A stretch of 64,000 nucleotides of DNA from Pterobdella sp. o SKG-2022. Its lineage: Eukaryota; Annelida; Clitellata; Hirudinida; Piscicolidae. How positions within the stretch are numbered: the first letter of the stretch is position 1; each line of letters opens with the position of its first letter. The stretch is from NCBI GenBank assembly GCA_964035795.1, contig OZ038322.1:22588359-22652358 (forward strand), in the 5' to 3' direction. Under the pieces are notes generated by a model. The model had not been told where the DNA came from. It searched no databases and saw nothing but the letters and a program-made list of their open reading frames with translations. Positions 1-13,062 of this stretch are shown here, in pieces. The position numbers were made by a program, and so were the translations under genes.

Positions 1-3000
1 GAGTCCTGACCAATCTCCTGTTGATGGTTGTTCATTATTGATGTTTAGATCTATCTATCTATATTATGTTTTATTTTCATTTTTTTTTATTATTGATTTT
101 TCTATTTTCCTTTATCATCTCTGTTCTTTTTAATTCATTAATTATCATTACTTGTTTCAGTGTTCTTATAATTAAACCTTAAACAACACAGCAGTATCAT
201 CAGGGGACAAGTCTCGAGCACTGTTGTGTGCATTGATGATGGTGATGTTTGTTGTCAATCCTCTGGGACTTCTTGCTTACAGGTCTCTATGCCTGTATAT
301 GTGTGTATTCACAGTTTTTCTGTTTGTTTGTATTTTTTCTTGTATTTTCAGGTATCTATCTAGTATTGCTAGTTATTTACTTGTTATTTTCAGTTTTTTT
401 TTCGTTTTATTTGTGTTATATTTATTAGATATTTATTTTTTCTCATTTTTCAAATCATCTATTTTTCATCATAAAATACCATTGAGTTTCTAACACACAC
501 AGGTCTCCAAGCACAGACATGTACACAGATATACACAATGGAAGATTACTCATGTCTGTTGATTCCCAACATAAAGGTTATTTGCTTTCTTCATCAAGTC
601 GTTATCATTATGATTGTATGTCGTTTTTATATCTAATCATATATAATCTCAGTTCAAATTATTGGTTCATTCACTTTATCATGGTTATTAATTAAAATGA
701 TCAGCATCTAACTGCAGTTACTTTCATTCTGTACAAATAGCTTTCTAAAAGACATGTTTTCTTTTAGTATTTTTACTTTGATGGGCCATCAATCGATATT
801 TGAGGAATCACATAATAATGATGGTGCTCGACTTCATCACAGATACCTGGTTGTCGTGGTGGTTGTGGGCTTTCTTGTGGCTTTTCAATGCCGTCATCAC
901 TGTTATCTTCGTCGCGAGGTCAATGCTACAATTATTTTTCATTTCATAGTAGTTTAATTTTTAACTGGTACATAATTGACAAGTTTTCTTAGTTATCATG
1001 AAAATAGATGTACATCACACACAACCCTCCCACCTCCTACACCACATACACAGACTGGGCATGGTGAGTGAACCAGTGACAGAATCGTCGTCAAAGTGGT
1101 CATTTTATTATTGGAGGCACCGTAAAATGGCGCTATCTTCTTTTGACCAGGTTTCATCACATGAACACATTCATACACCCATCAAATATGGATTCATACA
1201 AATAATTTTCTCCAAGAAAACATTCATATATGCATATACCAAAATATTGTGCGTATATCCAATAAATTATAGATACAAATTCAATGTTTTTGCACATTCA
1301 ACTTCAATAAGCATCATCATACACAGTAGATAAAACTTCAATGATACAACAAACACACAAACAGGGCGACTACTCAGAAGCTTACAAGCACCTAAACACC
1401 TGCCTTTTATCATTGGAACGCCCTCTGCCTTGTGGTCTGGTTCACGTGTGTCTCTCCCTGGTGTGGAACTCCATTAGACAACTCATGCACTTTGTTCCTC
1501 TTGCCAAGTGATAGCAGTATGATGTGTATGCTGACGTATATAATTATGCACACACGCAGATGAAGATGTATTTGTATATCATTGATTGTCCGTTATACAA
1601 TAAGGCTGTAGACATAATTGTATATATAAATAAATGAAGCAAAGATATACCATTTAATACATTAAAACATAATCTTACGCATGCACACAGATGGATGGAG
1701 TCGAAGGCAGGAGGGGGAGTATGGAGCAGGTCAGCGCCATTGGAGGATGTGAGGTGCTCGTATGCCGATGCTGCATGGGTGTACCACTGCATGCTTATGA
1801 TGCATGTTCAAGGTGCCATCAACATCATTATCAATCCGTATCTTATTATGTAGGGTTTTAGTGGGTTATTCATTTATTGAATTTTAAAAAATGTTTTCGA
1901 TTCTTGATTTATTGAAGAGTTGATAATGATGTACATCAGGACAAGCAGTGCAGAGCAAGTTGCATGGCATTCATTTGTCGTTGTGTGCCTTGAACCTGGG
2001 AGAAGCTGCAGGAGAGCATTTCCCCTCACAACAACTATCACAATTGTACGTGCTTGCTGCCATCACTGCCCACAACATCCTACCTCCTTTTCCTTTCAAA
2101 TATCTCATTGTATGTTTTTATAATCTTTGTATATAACAAGTCTTTTGTCTTTTTCTTTTACACAAGAATACTATTGTAACTGACAGGGTTTTCTGATGAA
2201 GCTCTCATTAGACAGACATGCAAGCCACGCCCACCTCAGATGGGTTACTTCCAACGAAGGCTTAAACTTTCTTCTTTCCTCCCACAAAGAGGCTACACCT
2301 CCTTCCTCATTCACCCTTCCTCCTGCCTCCAAATGTTTCTTGTTTTTATTCATTCAAATGAAAAAGTTGTTGAATAGATTTTAAATTCAAGGAAAATTTA
2401 TATATAATATGAAATTTTTATCAGATCAATTTGATATCACAGTTAATAAATTCACCACTATCCAAAATAAGAAAACATTTCACCCAAATCTATAATTGGT
2501 TCATTTATAATGATTTTATCTTATAAAATTTTATTTCATAGCTATTGAAATCATTTATAATGGTTTTATCTTATAAAATTTTATTTTATAGCCATTGAAA
2601 AAATCAACGTAACATAAAACAATTTCAAAATCACAACAATAATAGTAATGAAACATAACAACAACCACAGCGGATCCTCTTTCCTCCATATCTCAGTCAT
2701 ACAGACATCACACCCTCGCCAAACTCTCCTCATCAGTCATCCTTCAACATCCTACATCAACAAACAAGTGTGTTATTTATTTGTAAAGTCTTAAATTTTC
2801 AATTTTTTGTTTTTTTTTTTCAACTCAAAAACTGCAGTGTGTTTTCGCTAAATTAAATTTGTAGCGAGCGCTTTGATCTATAAGGAAAAGCGCTTTATAT
2901 ATACCGCATTACATTACATTGCATTACATTTTCACAATTTCATTGTTGCATACACTCGTGAAAACATACATTACACGCAAACTCATACAAACATACACAT

Positions 3001-4328
3001 TCATAGAGGAATGACAAAGGCCATCGAATCTTTGAAAAGTATATGCTATGGAGCTGTTGATGGTAGGTGGCTTTTATATAAATCCAATGTTGCATATTTA
3101 TCTTATATATCTATGGAAAATTGATATATATCATTATTAATTGTTCCAGAAAAAATATTTTTTTTTATTGACATAATACTTAACTACCTACTGGTTTATA
3201 AAAAATTAAATAAAGTCTCCATAGTTCACAAACGCCCTTGAAGATTTGTTTAATGTTAAATAAAATGTCACAAAAATTCAACTACAACCTCGCCCATATA
3301 ACACCCACTAATACAACTACATCAGCTTCCGGACAGCAGCATGATGATTTGTGTATATGGTGGTGTGACCTGCTTTTATATCATATCAATAACGATGGAG
3401 AAAACAATATTGAAAGATTCAACTTCTCTAGTCATACCTCTATCAAGCCTCTGCCATTTCAGCTGCAACGTCACTCGTTAGTTTTGTTATTGTAGTGTAG
3501 TGTGTGAATCTTAGCAAGAATAATGTTAGTTTAATTTTATATATATATTTTTTTGAAACTAAGTCTAACCGAAAGAAAAAAGTGTATGGAAATTAACCTT
3601 ATTATAATTTCAACTCAAAAAAGTAATTTTAAAAAATTTATTCATTATAATTGTTATTTTTATTATAACTAATTAAGATCTTCCGTTGTGTCACTGACTA
3701 AAAAAATAATATAATTCGTGTTCAACAACTTTATAGCACCAGGCACATTATAACATTAAACAAATCTACAGTCTGGCAAACCTGATATACAACATTATCA
3801 AACAACAACGCACCTCTATCGCACTCAACACCGACTTCAACTCCCAACTAACCAATCACATTCAAGTTGTTCATCCATCAGCCAATGAACAATTTCTTGT
3901 TAAGGTCTTTTTTCAATATCATCTATATACTTATTGATTTGTTTATCTACTTTTCTATCTATCTACGTCTAGCTTACTATCTACTCACGCAGATATGGTG
4001 CTTGAAAGGATGTTTGTCATTGTTGCAAATGAGGACCGATCAGACCTTAAATTACTCACAACTAACATATAAACCTAAAAAAAATAAACATAACACTCAT
4101 CACCAGAGTAACCACCATAACACACAACATCAAAAACATCTTCACAATGACTTGAAGCTGCTGCGTTGTTTAGTCCCGTCATTTCCGGTCTCCTGGCTGA
4201 CGTTGAAGGTTTTAGCTTTTTAAATTAATTTTTTGCACTTTTTGACCTAATATTATTAACAGATGAGAGAATATGAGGAACACTTACGTAGATGTTATGG
4301 AGCTAACCCTCTCAAAAGAATTCTGTGA
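1..4328 (+). CDS. SREBF: Sterol regulatory element-binding protein, C-terminal half (gene starts left of window)
   Basis: SREBPs are ER membrane-bound transcription factors released by S1P and S2P proteolysis when sterol is low. The bHLH half lies outside the window. Visible exons: 1-26 (partial), 192-282, 503-576, 843-918, 1054-1150, 1365-1507, 1691-1812, 1949-2109, 2187 to about 2320 or later, 2671-2767, 3007-3062, 3326 to about 3479, 3737-3904, one near 3990-4090 that is unclear, 4107-4208, 4263-4328. Exon 192-282 encodes a DKSR box followed by the first membrane helix with an Asn-Pro pair, as S2P substrates have. The short luminal loop holds RLLM, a plausible S1P site. Helix 2 ends VITVIFVAR. 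Then EPVTESSSKW and YWRHRKMAL open the SCAP-binding regulatory domain, with ADAAWVYH, LCALNLGEAAG and ADPLSSISQSYR matching known family blocks. The 3' exons are less conserved and boundaries there are provisional. Confidence 0.88.
2501..2600. repeat. Two-copy tandem duplication, 50-bp unit
   Basis: Positions 2501-2550 and 2551-2600 are near-identical 50-bp units, both starting TCATTTATAATG and ending in an AGC(T/C)ATTGAAA block. The array lies in an SREBP intron after the exon starting at 2187. It is a simple recent tandem duplication with no visible coding content. Confidence 0.85.
2835..2945 (+). mobile_element. 5'-truncated SINE copy with CATTA-repeat tail
   Basis: This stretch reads GTGTTTTCGCTA, then TTTGTAGCGAGCGCTTTGAT, AAGGAAAAGCGC and a tail of repeated CATTA units. 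The same body occurs in reverse at about 42246-42365, where it is joined to a tRNA-like head. Here no tRNA head is visible upstream, so it is a 5'-truncated copy. It sits in an SREBP intron in the sense orientation. Confidence 0.75.
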
Positions 4329-4694
4329 TTTTGTGTTTTTGTAATTATTTAGCCACATTTATGCGATTTACTCTTTTAAATCATCGTCTTTTTGACATGC
4401 ATGATCGTTTGATAATTATGATTGCGTTGGTTCATTGTATTTTTAATCTTTAGAAACTTAACTTAGTTTTTGTTGATATTGTCACTCATAAATGAATATA
4501 AAACTCAATTTTTAACATTCGATTATTTTAATTCACTTGATTATTTTATAGTTCATATACCCTTTAAGATTTCCTTTACAAATGTCTCATTTTTGTTTTA
4601 TATTTTAAGATTATACACTAATTCGTAGATTTTGAACTTGTAAATACAAAAATACTTTCATTTCTTTGTATCAAAGAAATTGTCGACCGCAAGA

Positions 4695-5438
4695 ATGGCG
4701 AATATCGTAGTCGTGACTTTGTCTGTTTCCATCGGACTTTTTTTTATTCTCATCGGAACCATCAAGCTTTCCCCTATTTTGAGCGTTGATGTCTACAGAG
4801 AAATGGTTGGTTTTTATCAAGAATTTAAAATTTTCAGTCGCTTAATGAAAAGTTTATTTTTGGCATCTTTTTTAAAATATTCTTCGCAAACAGAGGAAAA
4901 ACTTTATAAGGTATACAAATGTGTTTCCATTGCAATCAGTGACCCATTGGAGGCCTAGTCCTCATATGTTGAGGAGAGTGCTTGGTGTGTCTGATGTAGT
5001 GGGAGGCCTTGTGCTTGCTTTTGTGCCTGGTATGTTCTAATTTCAAATTGTCTGATATAATCTTTGTACATTTCAAGTATAATAAATATTTCAATCACCA
5101 AATCAGGCCCTCTTAAGCAGTTAAGCAACTTCACCCTTCTTTTTTCCTGCATTTTTACTACTTTCTGTCATGTTTGCTTACATGACCCTCTTGAAAAAAT
5201 GACCTCTCCTATCATTTTTGCCCTCCTACTCATCTGCAGATTCATAGTTCGTTTACAAGTAAATGCTCGAGAACAAAAAGAGGCTCAACTTCATCAAAAA
5301 GATCAATATGATGAGGTTAAACAGCAAAAATCTCAGTATGATGAAGTTAAACATAAAAACCCACATGAGGTTAAAGGCCATGATGATAAATGCCACATAC
5401 ATAAACATAAAAAAGCAGAAGGAAAGAAAGTAAAATAA
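4695..5438 (+). CDS. TMEM35A: TMEM35A / NACHO-like nicotinic receptor chaperone
   Basis: NACHO is a small ER multipass protein that promotes folding and assembly of nicotinic acetylcholine receptors. Exon 1 (4695-4805) gives MANIVVVTLSVSIGLFF and GTIKLSPILSVDVYREM, nearly colinear with the vertebrate family (GTIKLTPRLS, YSEM). A middle exon ending at 5029 gives HMLRRVLGVSDVVGG and a VPG turn; the last exon (5107-5438) gives HDPLEKMTSPIIFALLLICR, matching the family's last helix and its DPL..Y box. The tail is hydrophilic with two QYDEVK repeats and a KKAEGKKVK end, which may serve ER retrieval. A very small second exon near 4894-4910 is required, but its edges and the start of exon 3 (4940 or 4959) remain uncertain. 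The gene follows SREBP by about 370 bp, same strand. Confidence 0.85.
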
Positions 5439-6265
5439 TTCTTACAACACACTCAACAAGTCACAGAACTAGTCTTTTTGTTTTTTCTTATACATGAATA
5501 TCTGTTTTTCAAGATTTCATATTATTTTCACCAGTCATTGTTCTTCCTGATTACCACCTCCTACCATTTACATTCAATCATTGCAAATTCAGTATCATTT
5601 TTTTATAGTTTTCTTTACAAGGCTTCAGAAAACAACGGAAATTCATGATTCATGATCAATTTTTAATTTTTTTACAGTTTTAAATAAATAATTTTGATAA
5701 TGATGGTGTTTATTTTGAGTTCAAAAGATTAATGCTTTTGGTCACATATATAAATATATACAAAGAGGTATGTTCACACTGAATGACATTAGAATATCTT
5801 AAAATTTATGTTATGATGGTGACTGCTATGTAAAAAAATAAAAATAAGTAAATCTATAATTTCTCATATAAATCTTTTATGAGGTTAAATGAAAGGAACA
5901 GTTGTGAGGACTACGGAGGTTTGTGAAGTGACTATGCCAATAAGATTTTTGTACTATATTAACATTATATAAAAGAGGTTTATTAAGCAATGAAGCTTTT
6001 CATGAACAAAACTCTAGTCAATAATTCAAGTTCTGCTCACGAAAAGCTTCGTTGTTTAATGTCTTACATTTATTATTGACCAATTGAAATCTAGTACTAT
6101 ACAGTTGAAGCTTTTAATGGCTGCTTGTATCAAAGCAAATTATTAGATACGTATATATTGATAAATTTTTTTTTTAATTTAGTTTTCTTATATCAGTATT
6201 GCGTGAAAATAACGATGTACCAGACAAAAAGAATGAAAGACACAAGATCAACGCTGAGGCACTTG
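5439..6265. other. Intergenic, convergent 3' ends, with an inverted repeat
   Basis: No gene is visible between the NACHO-like stop and the nucleotidase stop. It is AT-rich. At about 5981-6065 two 25-bp arms around GAAGCTTTTC(A/G)TGA face each other across a loop of about 30 bp, with roughly 80% match. The core resembles the dispersed GAAGCTTTTCG element seen elsewhere in the window. Confidence 0.6.
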
Positions 6266-9200
6266 CTAGTTCATTATGCATTTGAGAATGGCGTTAGTGA
6301 CGTTGAATGTCTGATCGTCCCACAACACCATGTCATACCCCTCCTTGTATTTTTCTAGCAGTTGTTCTTTCTATTTTTAGTATTTTTCATAGTTTTTGAT
6401 CAAGAATGTGTGTATAAGTAATGTGATTGAGTAGCGGCTAAATAATATATTTTATACTAGTGGATTCTTAACCAAAATTTTTTAAATTATAAATAGACAT
6501 GATGTCTAACGTTGATAAAATAATAAAATAGGAAATACAACAACGTTATGGTTGAGAAAGCCAATCTTGAGGATGTTATGGTACTTGGCTCCTTCAGTCA
6601 TATGCAGATCTCCTATCGAGTCTCCCATTAGGATTATGTTGTGCCGTTGTGATAGCTTTTCGAAGTAGCCTAATGTGTAGTGAGTTGTGATGATAATATA
6701 TAGCTAGATTTGAGAGGTATTAAACTAATAAATTTTTCCATTGTTCAGTATCTTTTTACTCTGGTATCTGTATTTAAAACTTACTATTTTGCACTCATTC
6801 CTGCTTAGCATAAACAGTAAATGTTGAGACAAACCTGACTTGTGGATAGCGTGCTCATTTTTGTTGAAGACGTGCATCACGCCATCTTCGAAACCGTTTA
6901 TCACTCCCTGTGTGTACATGAACAGATTAAGACTCTTCGTCTATATATATACCTTAACGATGAAATTGGTGTATTTTCACGTCTTTGTGCGTGTGTATGT
7001 GTGTAAAAAAAGCACACTTGAGAGTTGAAAGTCATAAAGTTGGATACAATTTTCATGTTGTCGTACCACTTTGCCTTCACTTTGAATATCTGTTCAATCA
7101 CGTTACCCACTCCTGAAATAACCATTTATTATTTTATATTATCATCCACCTAACCATAATAACATCATCATTCATAACATGGCTATGCAAATATGAGAAA
7201 GCTTGACGATGTAATGCTGATGTAAATTCACATGACGCCCAAGCAACTAAAGCATTCATTCATCCATACTTCACGAATTCATTCATCTAGTCAGTGCTGA
7301 TTCATCATTTACTAAGCTTTCATTAACTCAATCTCATATTTTAAAAAGCATCATAATAACCGGCAGAGAAAACAAGCAGAGGTACTTTATGCTTGTAAAG
7401 GTTATCTAACAGCCAGTCAGTGCCATCTCTGATCGAATATATTCACTCAATGATGCATTTAAACGTTTTTTATGTATTAATGAATATACGAACTGTTACA
7501 CAAACTAATAACCTAAAAGCAGCATTGGATTGTTCAGCAATGCGAGGGAGCATGTCTTCTCTGATGGCCACATCCAGCATCAGCTGATGCACTTTATCCC
7601 ACCTTCATTTTGAATAGTTATTTTAAAAATTATTAATTATAATAGCTACAATGCTTACTGAACTCAACCAAACACAAAAAACTACGGTTATTATGATTAT
7701 AATGAAGGACTAAATATGAAATAAATACAATTACCGTTGTTTTTTTTATAGAGAAACCAAACACAAACTACAAATTTTAATAAACAACACAGCATATCGT
7801 GAGGAGAGCTTACATTATCAAGTGCTGAAAAGTTGAGTTGTTTGTTAGCTAAGCTTTTTGATAGTTTAGTTTTTGTTGTGTTTCTTTTTATAAACCATCC
7901 AAAACAAAAATTAGCCTATAGAAAATAATCTTATACCCTAAATGTGTAGACGGCACCCACTTGAAAAACAGAAATAATAACAATGTACTAATCACTCGAT
8001 GCTTTTCATAAAAATATAATTCTTATATTTAAAAATTTGACAATAAATAATTATGAAGAGCTAAAAAACTTCAAAAACTTTAGAAAGTTCTTTTCTAGTG
8101 AACATCAAGAGTCCTTCTGAAATACAAGTACAATAATTAGTAACCTCAGCAGAAATTAACAGTTATATAAATAAATAATCTATAGCAGGTTTACATTGAA
8201 GGTCTTCTGACATTATTTCTTGTGATTAGACATTTCCTGTTTTTTGAAATTCTTTCCACAGAATGAACATGTTTTTTGTGACTCTTGTGTGAGAAAGCTT
8301 GATGTGATTGGATAAACCAGTTTTGATAAGACATACTTTGTCGCAATTTTAGATCTGTCATAGATTCAATATTCTTTTTTGCGATCTTTTTTGTTTTTCT
8401 TTGAACTGGTTTACAGCGAATAGTTTTGAACTTACTTCCTTTCGTCATTCGTTTCTTTTAAAAGCTTTTTTTCTCCAAGCTGCAGACACATCTAGGCTTT
8501 TTTGGTCAGCATTATTGACGTCATGCCATCGTTGTTTTTGTTTTCTTGGAGTCGTTTAGCATCTTTAATTTTGTTCACAAGCAATTTGTTCGGCAAACGC
8601 GTGTTTTCCATCTTGAACATAACCTAGCCATCTGAGACGTCTACGCTGTAACATAATTTCAACACGTTCATGCTTGCCCGGTTTCTTGTTTCGGTGCTTC
8701 TTATTTTATCAAAAAGTGCGAGACCGAACAAAGTCGGCAAATATCTATTGACAAACGTGTTGAAGCTTAAAATTTGATGGTTCAGTGGTACCCATGATTC
8801 GCAAACATATAGAAAAACCAAGAGTATTACAGCCTTGAAAAGTCTAATGTTTATACAAACAATAAACTTTGAAAAACCAAAAAAAAATTTTTATTCTCAG
8901 CTTTTTCATGATTGAAGTTTATAATGCCCAAAAACTAGATATATTATATATGACAGATTTATCTACGTAGATAATAGAGTGCAAATGATTCACACAAAAA
9001 AAAGCTTTTCAATACTTACAGTATCATAATCAACTTATAAATACTCAATTTAACGCTTCAACTATATCACAATAAATATACAACATTTTCCTAACAAGTT
9101 AGTTAAAAGTTAGTAGATTATTGCTTAAACAAAACTTTTTCATATTTTTTAAGCATTATTTCCCTAAGCAATTTGCTCAAGACTTTCTAAGAATACCAAA

Positions 9201-10206
9201 AAAGAGTAAATAAATGATTTCCTCACATTTAGAAAAAGATTTGATAAAAATAATTGTTTGCATAACACCTATTTCAGAAGTGCATAACTATTATATAAAA
9301 ATTAGATTATATAATATAATGATAATGCATACCAACCACTGCAACATATAAGGAATCTTCTGTTGGACAGTCAGTGATGGGTCAATTTCAATAGGGTAAT
9401 AATGCTTCTTCAGCGCCACTGCCCTCTCTCCATAACTTGAAGGTAGCAGCTTGCTATTATCTAGCGCCTCTGTGTGTTTTTTGTCTTCTGAGTTTGTGTT
9501 CATAAATGTAAGATTGTGAATCATAGCTAACACATCCTTAAAAAAGGAGCAGCAATCACTCAAGTTTATAAATCTTTTAGTGAGATAAACTTTTTGAAAC
9601 TAGCCAATGGTCAGTTAGACAAAGTTCATTAGTTTTTTTTTATAGATTTTTTATATTATAGAATTTCATAAAATTTGAAGTCCCAAATATTAAACCCGCA
9701 CACACACGCAAATACACAATGGTATTATAAAATTTGAAATTAAGTTTGTAAGACTAATAAAGATTATGGACTTTGAATGCAATTAAAACAACTGACTTAA
9801 AATATAATATAGATAGATAGATAAATAAATAGATAGATAAACAGACAGATAGATGAAAGAAAACAAACCATATGAAGATCCACAATGCTCCCCATTTTTA
9901 TGTGCTCGCGTGAGTGTCATGTCAAAATCTGATACTACCTGTATAATTGAAAATTAACATGTTTCAAATGATTGTACTTTCCTACAACTGTCATTCATAA
10001 CTAAAAATTTATTTATTTTCATGTGCCTAAATAGTTAATTTATTTGTAGAATTTTATATTGAATCATGGTTATGTATTTTCCAATCATGAGTGATACTGA
10101 CTTGAAGTTGTTGCACACTCCCTTGTATAAGAAGATTGATGACATTCTCAACATGTGCCTCATCTTTCATGTGCACTTCACTTGTGTCAATATTAAGAGA
10201 ACTCTG
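6266..10206 (-). CDS. NT5C3: Cytosolic 5'-nucleotidase III (pyrimidine 5'-nucleotidase)
   Basis: This HAD-superfamily enzyme dephosphorylates pyrimidine nucleoside monophosphates in the cytosol. Exons from 5' to 3': 10206-10102 (5' edge approximate), 9938-9869, 9526-9337, 7602-7513, 7428-7361, 7112-7018, 6907-6835, 6669-6539, 6370-6266. Phases agree at every joint; from the second exon on this gives 273 codons plus stop. The first visible exon encodes HVENVINLLIQGS; the second carries the catalytic DFDMT (nucleophile Asp and acid/base Asp). Next come KKHYYPIEIDPSLTVQQK, the VFSAG phosphate-binding motif, VKAKWYDNMKIVSNFM, MHVFNKNEHAIH, and the Mg-binding GDSIGDLHM. The protein ends DQTFNVTNAILKCIMN. 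All HAD catalytic motifs are present, so activity is likely. A short 5' exon with the true start may lie between 10206 and the cyclophilin gene. Confidence 0.93.
8190..8850 (-). mobile_element. Degenerate LINE fragment, reverse transcriptase 3' end
   Basis: On the minus strand, 8821-8624 encodes FLYVCESWVPLNHQ followed by an F.NR.L....GL.LFDK-like stretch. This matches the usual C-terminal part of non-LTR reverse transcriptases, where LLYGCESW is followed by an RNR or W.GH block. Frames then break, and 8448-8191 is a basic stretch that may be the rest of the C-terminal region. It lies in the nucleotidase intron between exons 9526-9337 and 7602-7513, in the same orientation as the gene, and is clearly decayed. 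Confidence 0.7.
9811..9856. repeat. GATA/GACA microsatellite
   Basis: A run of (GATA)n with interspersed AATA and GACA units lies just downstream of the minus-strand exon 9938-9869. It is a simple sequence repeat in the intron. Confidence 0.9.
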
Positions 10207-11022
10207 GGTGTGTTTATTTTTTATAAAATGTCAGTGACCTTGGAAAAAAAAGATATGACTATGATAAAATGATAATGATATGTATTTGTGATGAAACCAT
10301 GCAATGGTGGTAATTGTGAATGCAGGTCTATTTTTTGAAAGTATCTGTGTTTGAATGAGGATTATTGTTTTGTCTTTATTGAAGTTTCTTCAAAAATGAT
10401 TCAAAATTTATAGTTTTTTTTTAGGTTTAATGGTGTTTTTTGCTTGTTTGATAACTTATTTGAATTATAGCTAAATTTGGAACTAGGATATAAAGTATTT
10501 TCCATTAGATTCAATAATAATTTTTAATTTTTAGTGGAAAAACTTAAAATTTTTTAACAGATTATGCTGATTATCCTTGACATTATTTATTGCATAGCGA
10601 CTATTACATGAAAAAACAAAAAATAATTTCTGCGAAATTCAGATAAATAATTTATTCCATTGATTCTAAACTGGTCATTAAAAAATGGATTATAATATAG
10701 ATTAACTCACCAATTTAAAAGACATTTTGGCGTTTTTGGAAGTGAACTTAAATTAAATTAAATTTCGTCATATTTTTTAACCTATTCAATATTCAATAAA
10801 AATTAGTAACTTCAATAACAACCTAAATTTTTTTTCAAATTTTTTATTATATTTGAAAATTTCTGCTTTTTTTCATCAAATTTATATTTATTACAATTTT
10901 GATAAAACTTGTGAAAAAAAAATAAATGAAGCGTTAGAGCATACCTTGTTAAAAAGTTTAAAGGTTCAAGGTATTTAGCTGTACAAGTAGGTCTGCAGTT
11001 TTAAACCTTTTCCGCCTTCAAA
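10207..11022. promoter_or_regulatory. Shared 5' region between divergent nucleotidase and cyclophilin genes
   Basis: About 0.8 kb separates the first visible nucleotidase exon (minus) from the cyclophilin start (plus). It is very AT-rich and holds no evident gene. By position it must include promoters for both transcripts, perhaps bidirectional, and possibly a short first nucleotidase exon. I see no confident TATA or initiator element. Confidence 0.45.
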
Positions 11023-11885
11023 ATGTCCAAGTCTCGGCAAGAATTGGCTAAAGAATCTGCTTCTTTAACTCCAGAGCAAGCATCAAATCCGGGTAACCCA
11101 AAAGTTTTTTTGGACATTTCAATTGGCGGTGGAGATGCTGGAAGAGTGACTTTTGAGGTGACCTTTTCATATATAATTATTTTTTATTCATAATTATTAA
11201 TTTTTTTTCAGTTGTTCAAAAACATTGTGCCTAAAACTTCAGGTCATTGGAGTTTAATCTTTTGACTTTTGTAATTTTCACATATTAGCTTTTTTAACTA
11301 ATAGTTTTTAAAAATTCAATGTGTTTTTGCAGAAAACTTCAGAGCCTTATGCACAGGAGAAAAGGGTTTTGGTTTCAAAAACTCCAAGTTTCACAGAGTG
11401 ATTCCTAAGTTCATGTGTCAAGGTGGTGATTTCACTCGCGGTAATGGCACAGGAGGCAAAAGCATATATGGAGAGAAGTTTGCTGATGAAAACTTCAAAA
11501 TTGCTCATACTAAGGAAGGTAAGTGTTTGAGGTATAAGCTTAATAGCTAATTCATTATTTTGCTGTGTATTACACCTTATAAAAGTTACTTTATATACAC
11601 AAACACAATAGGACTTTTGTCCATGGCTAACTCTGGGCCTGATACAAATGGTTCTCAGTTTTTTATCACTACTTCCAAAACTGATTGGTATTCTATTGGA
11701 TTTTTTCAACTCTCATACAACATTACCCTAATTTTCAAAATTGACACAGGTTGAATGGCAAGCATGTTGTGTTTGGTCAGGTAGTAGGAGGTATGTCAAC
11801 AGTGAGCCAGATGGAGGCTGTAGGCTCAGAAAATGGAGAAACCAGTCAGCCTGTGGTTGTTAGAGAATCTGGAGAACTTAACTAA
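11023..11885 (+). CDS. Cyclophilin-type peptidyl-prolyl cis-trans isomerase
   Basis: Five exons (11023-11157, 11212-11242, 11333-11518, 11612-11687, 11750-11885) join in frame to 187 aa. Cyclophilins isomerise Xaa-Pro bonds and are usually cytosolic. The isomerase core starts at [12 protein letters not shown] and runs through [54 protein letters not shown] and [12 protein letters not shown]. Catalytic Arg and Phe (FHRVIPKF), Gln (MCQGGDF), the GSQFFI core, the active-site Trp and His (DWLNGKH) are all present. A 27-residue N-terminal extension rich in Ser, Glu and Gln precedes the core; it has no signal peptide or targeting helix I can recognise. The closest class is single-domain cyclophilin A. 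The last exon ends with a short variant tail, [10 protein letters not shown]. Confidence 0.95.
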
Positions 11886-13062
11886 TTTAAAAATTTCAAT
11901 CATTTGTGTTTCTCAAATCATGGATCTGACATTTTATTTCCACTCTACACAAACTTATTTATTTGCAGTAATTCTTTACTTTATTTTGAGGTACTATTAA
12001 GTTTTCATATCAACCATTGACTCCCATGAAATTTATTAGCAACTTAACTACAGTTTAAAACCCTTAGATTAATTGATAAAACACACCCCAAAGAAGCCAC
12101 AATGCGGTATCAATATAATTCCCTAATCAAACAAGTAAAATCAAGATATTGCTATAATCAGTCTCATATACATATACAGACTTATGGAATTTGTTAGTAG
12201 CTTAACAAAGGCAGTATTAAGGCCCTGTGATGAATCAGTAATAAGTCACAATGATATAAGGCCCTGATTAATTCCTCAAATAGAATCAAGTTATTGCTGT
12301 AAATCAGTCATATATATCAAGTCTTGTTATATATCCCAACAGCTAATAATTAGTCTCAAATTATCAAAATATGATGAATCAGTGTTTATAATCAGAATGA
12401 AAAAAATTTATAAAATAAATAATCAGAAATGTTAAGTTGGAATAGACTGAATAAGTTTTATAGCAATCAACATAAGAAACTAATAAATATTCAAAACACC
12501 AATGTAGACCTTATTCATATGCACCACTTGGTTAGATACTAGTGGTCCCAAAAGCTTCCCAAAAAAACTGTAAAACAACATTCAACAATAAAATTCAAGT
12601 TACAACAACAAGAAAATGAGATGTCTTTAATGTGACATTTGAGAAATGATTAAATATTAGAATTATCATTATCAATATCATATTACAAAAGTTAATTTCA
12701 AACAAGCATAATGTTCTAAATGCTGACAAGTATTATTTTAAGTATCACAAGAGTGAAGCAATTATAGTGAATATTACTAATAAATATGCAGAGCAATTAT
12801 TGATGGAATTTAAAGAATGTGAATATTAATAACAAATAAATGAACTTTGGATGACAAAATAAAAATTGTAAAATGAACGATTAACAAAGGCTTATACTTA
12901 AAGTAATGTCTAAAAGCTTAATGTATTTATGCAAGTAAAATAATGGAAATGTTTATTGCAAACTAACAAAAAAAAATAAATGCAATGAGCTTTTTGTACT
13001 AGTGAGTATTAGCATAGTAGTCTAATATACAGATAAGTTCAACATCTATGTTTGACTGCATG
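11886..13062. repeat. Convergent 3' intergenic region with a diverged two-copy tandem repeat
   Basis: No gene is visible here. Two diverged copies of a roughly 150-bp unit lie at about 12028-12170 and 12184-12330. Both contain ATTTRTTAG.A.CTTAAC near the start, a CACAATG.(T)AT block in the middle, and ATCAAG.TATTGCT.TAA.TCAGTC near the end. The rest is AT-rich unique sequence. Confidence 0.6.

Noticed and set aside
10066..10272. Plus-strand open frame MSDTDLKLLHTPLYKKIDDI
   Set aside because: At first it looked coding, but the opposite strand encodes VENVINLLIQGSVQQLQ, which joins in phase to the nucleotidase catalytic exon.
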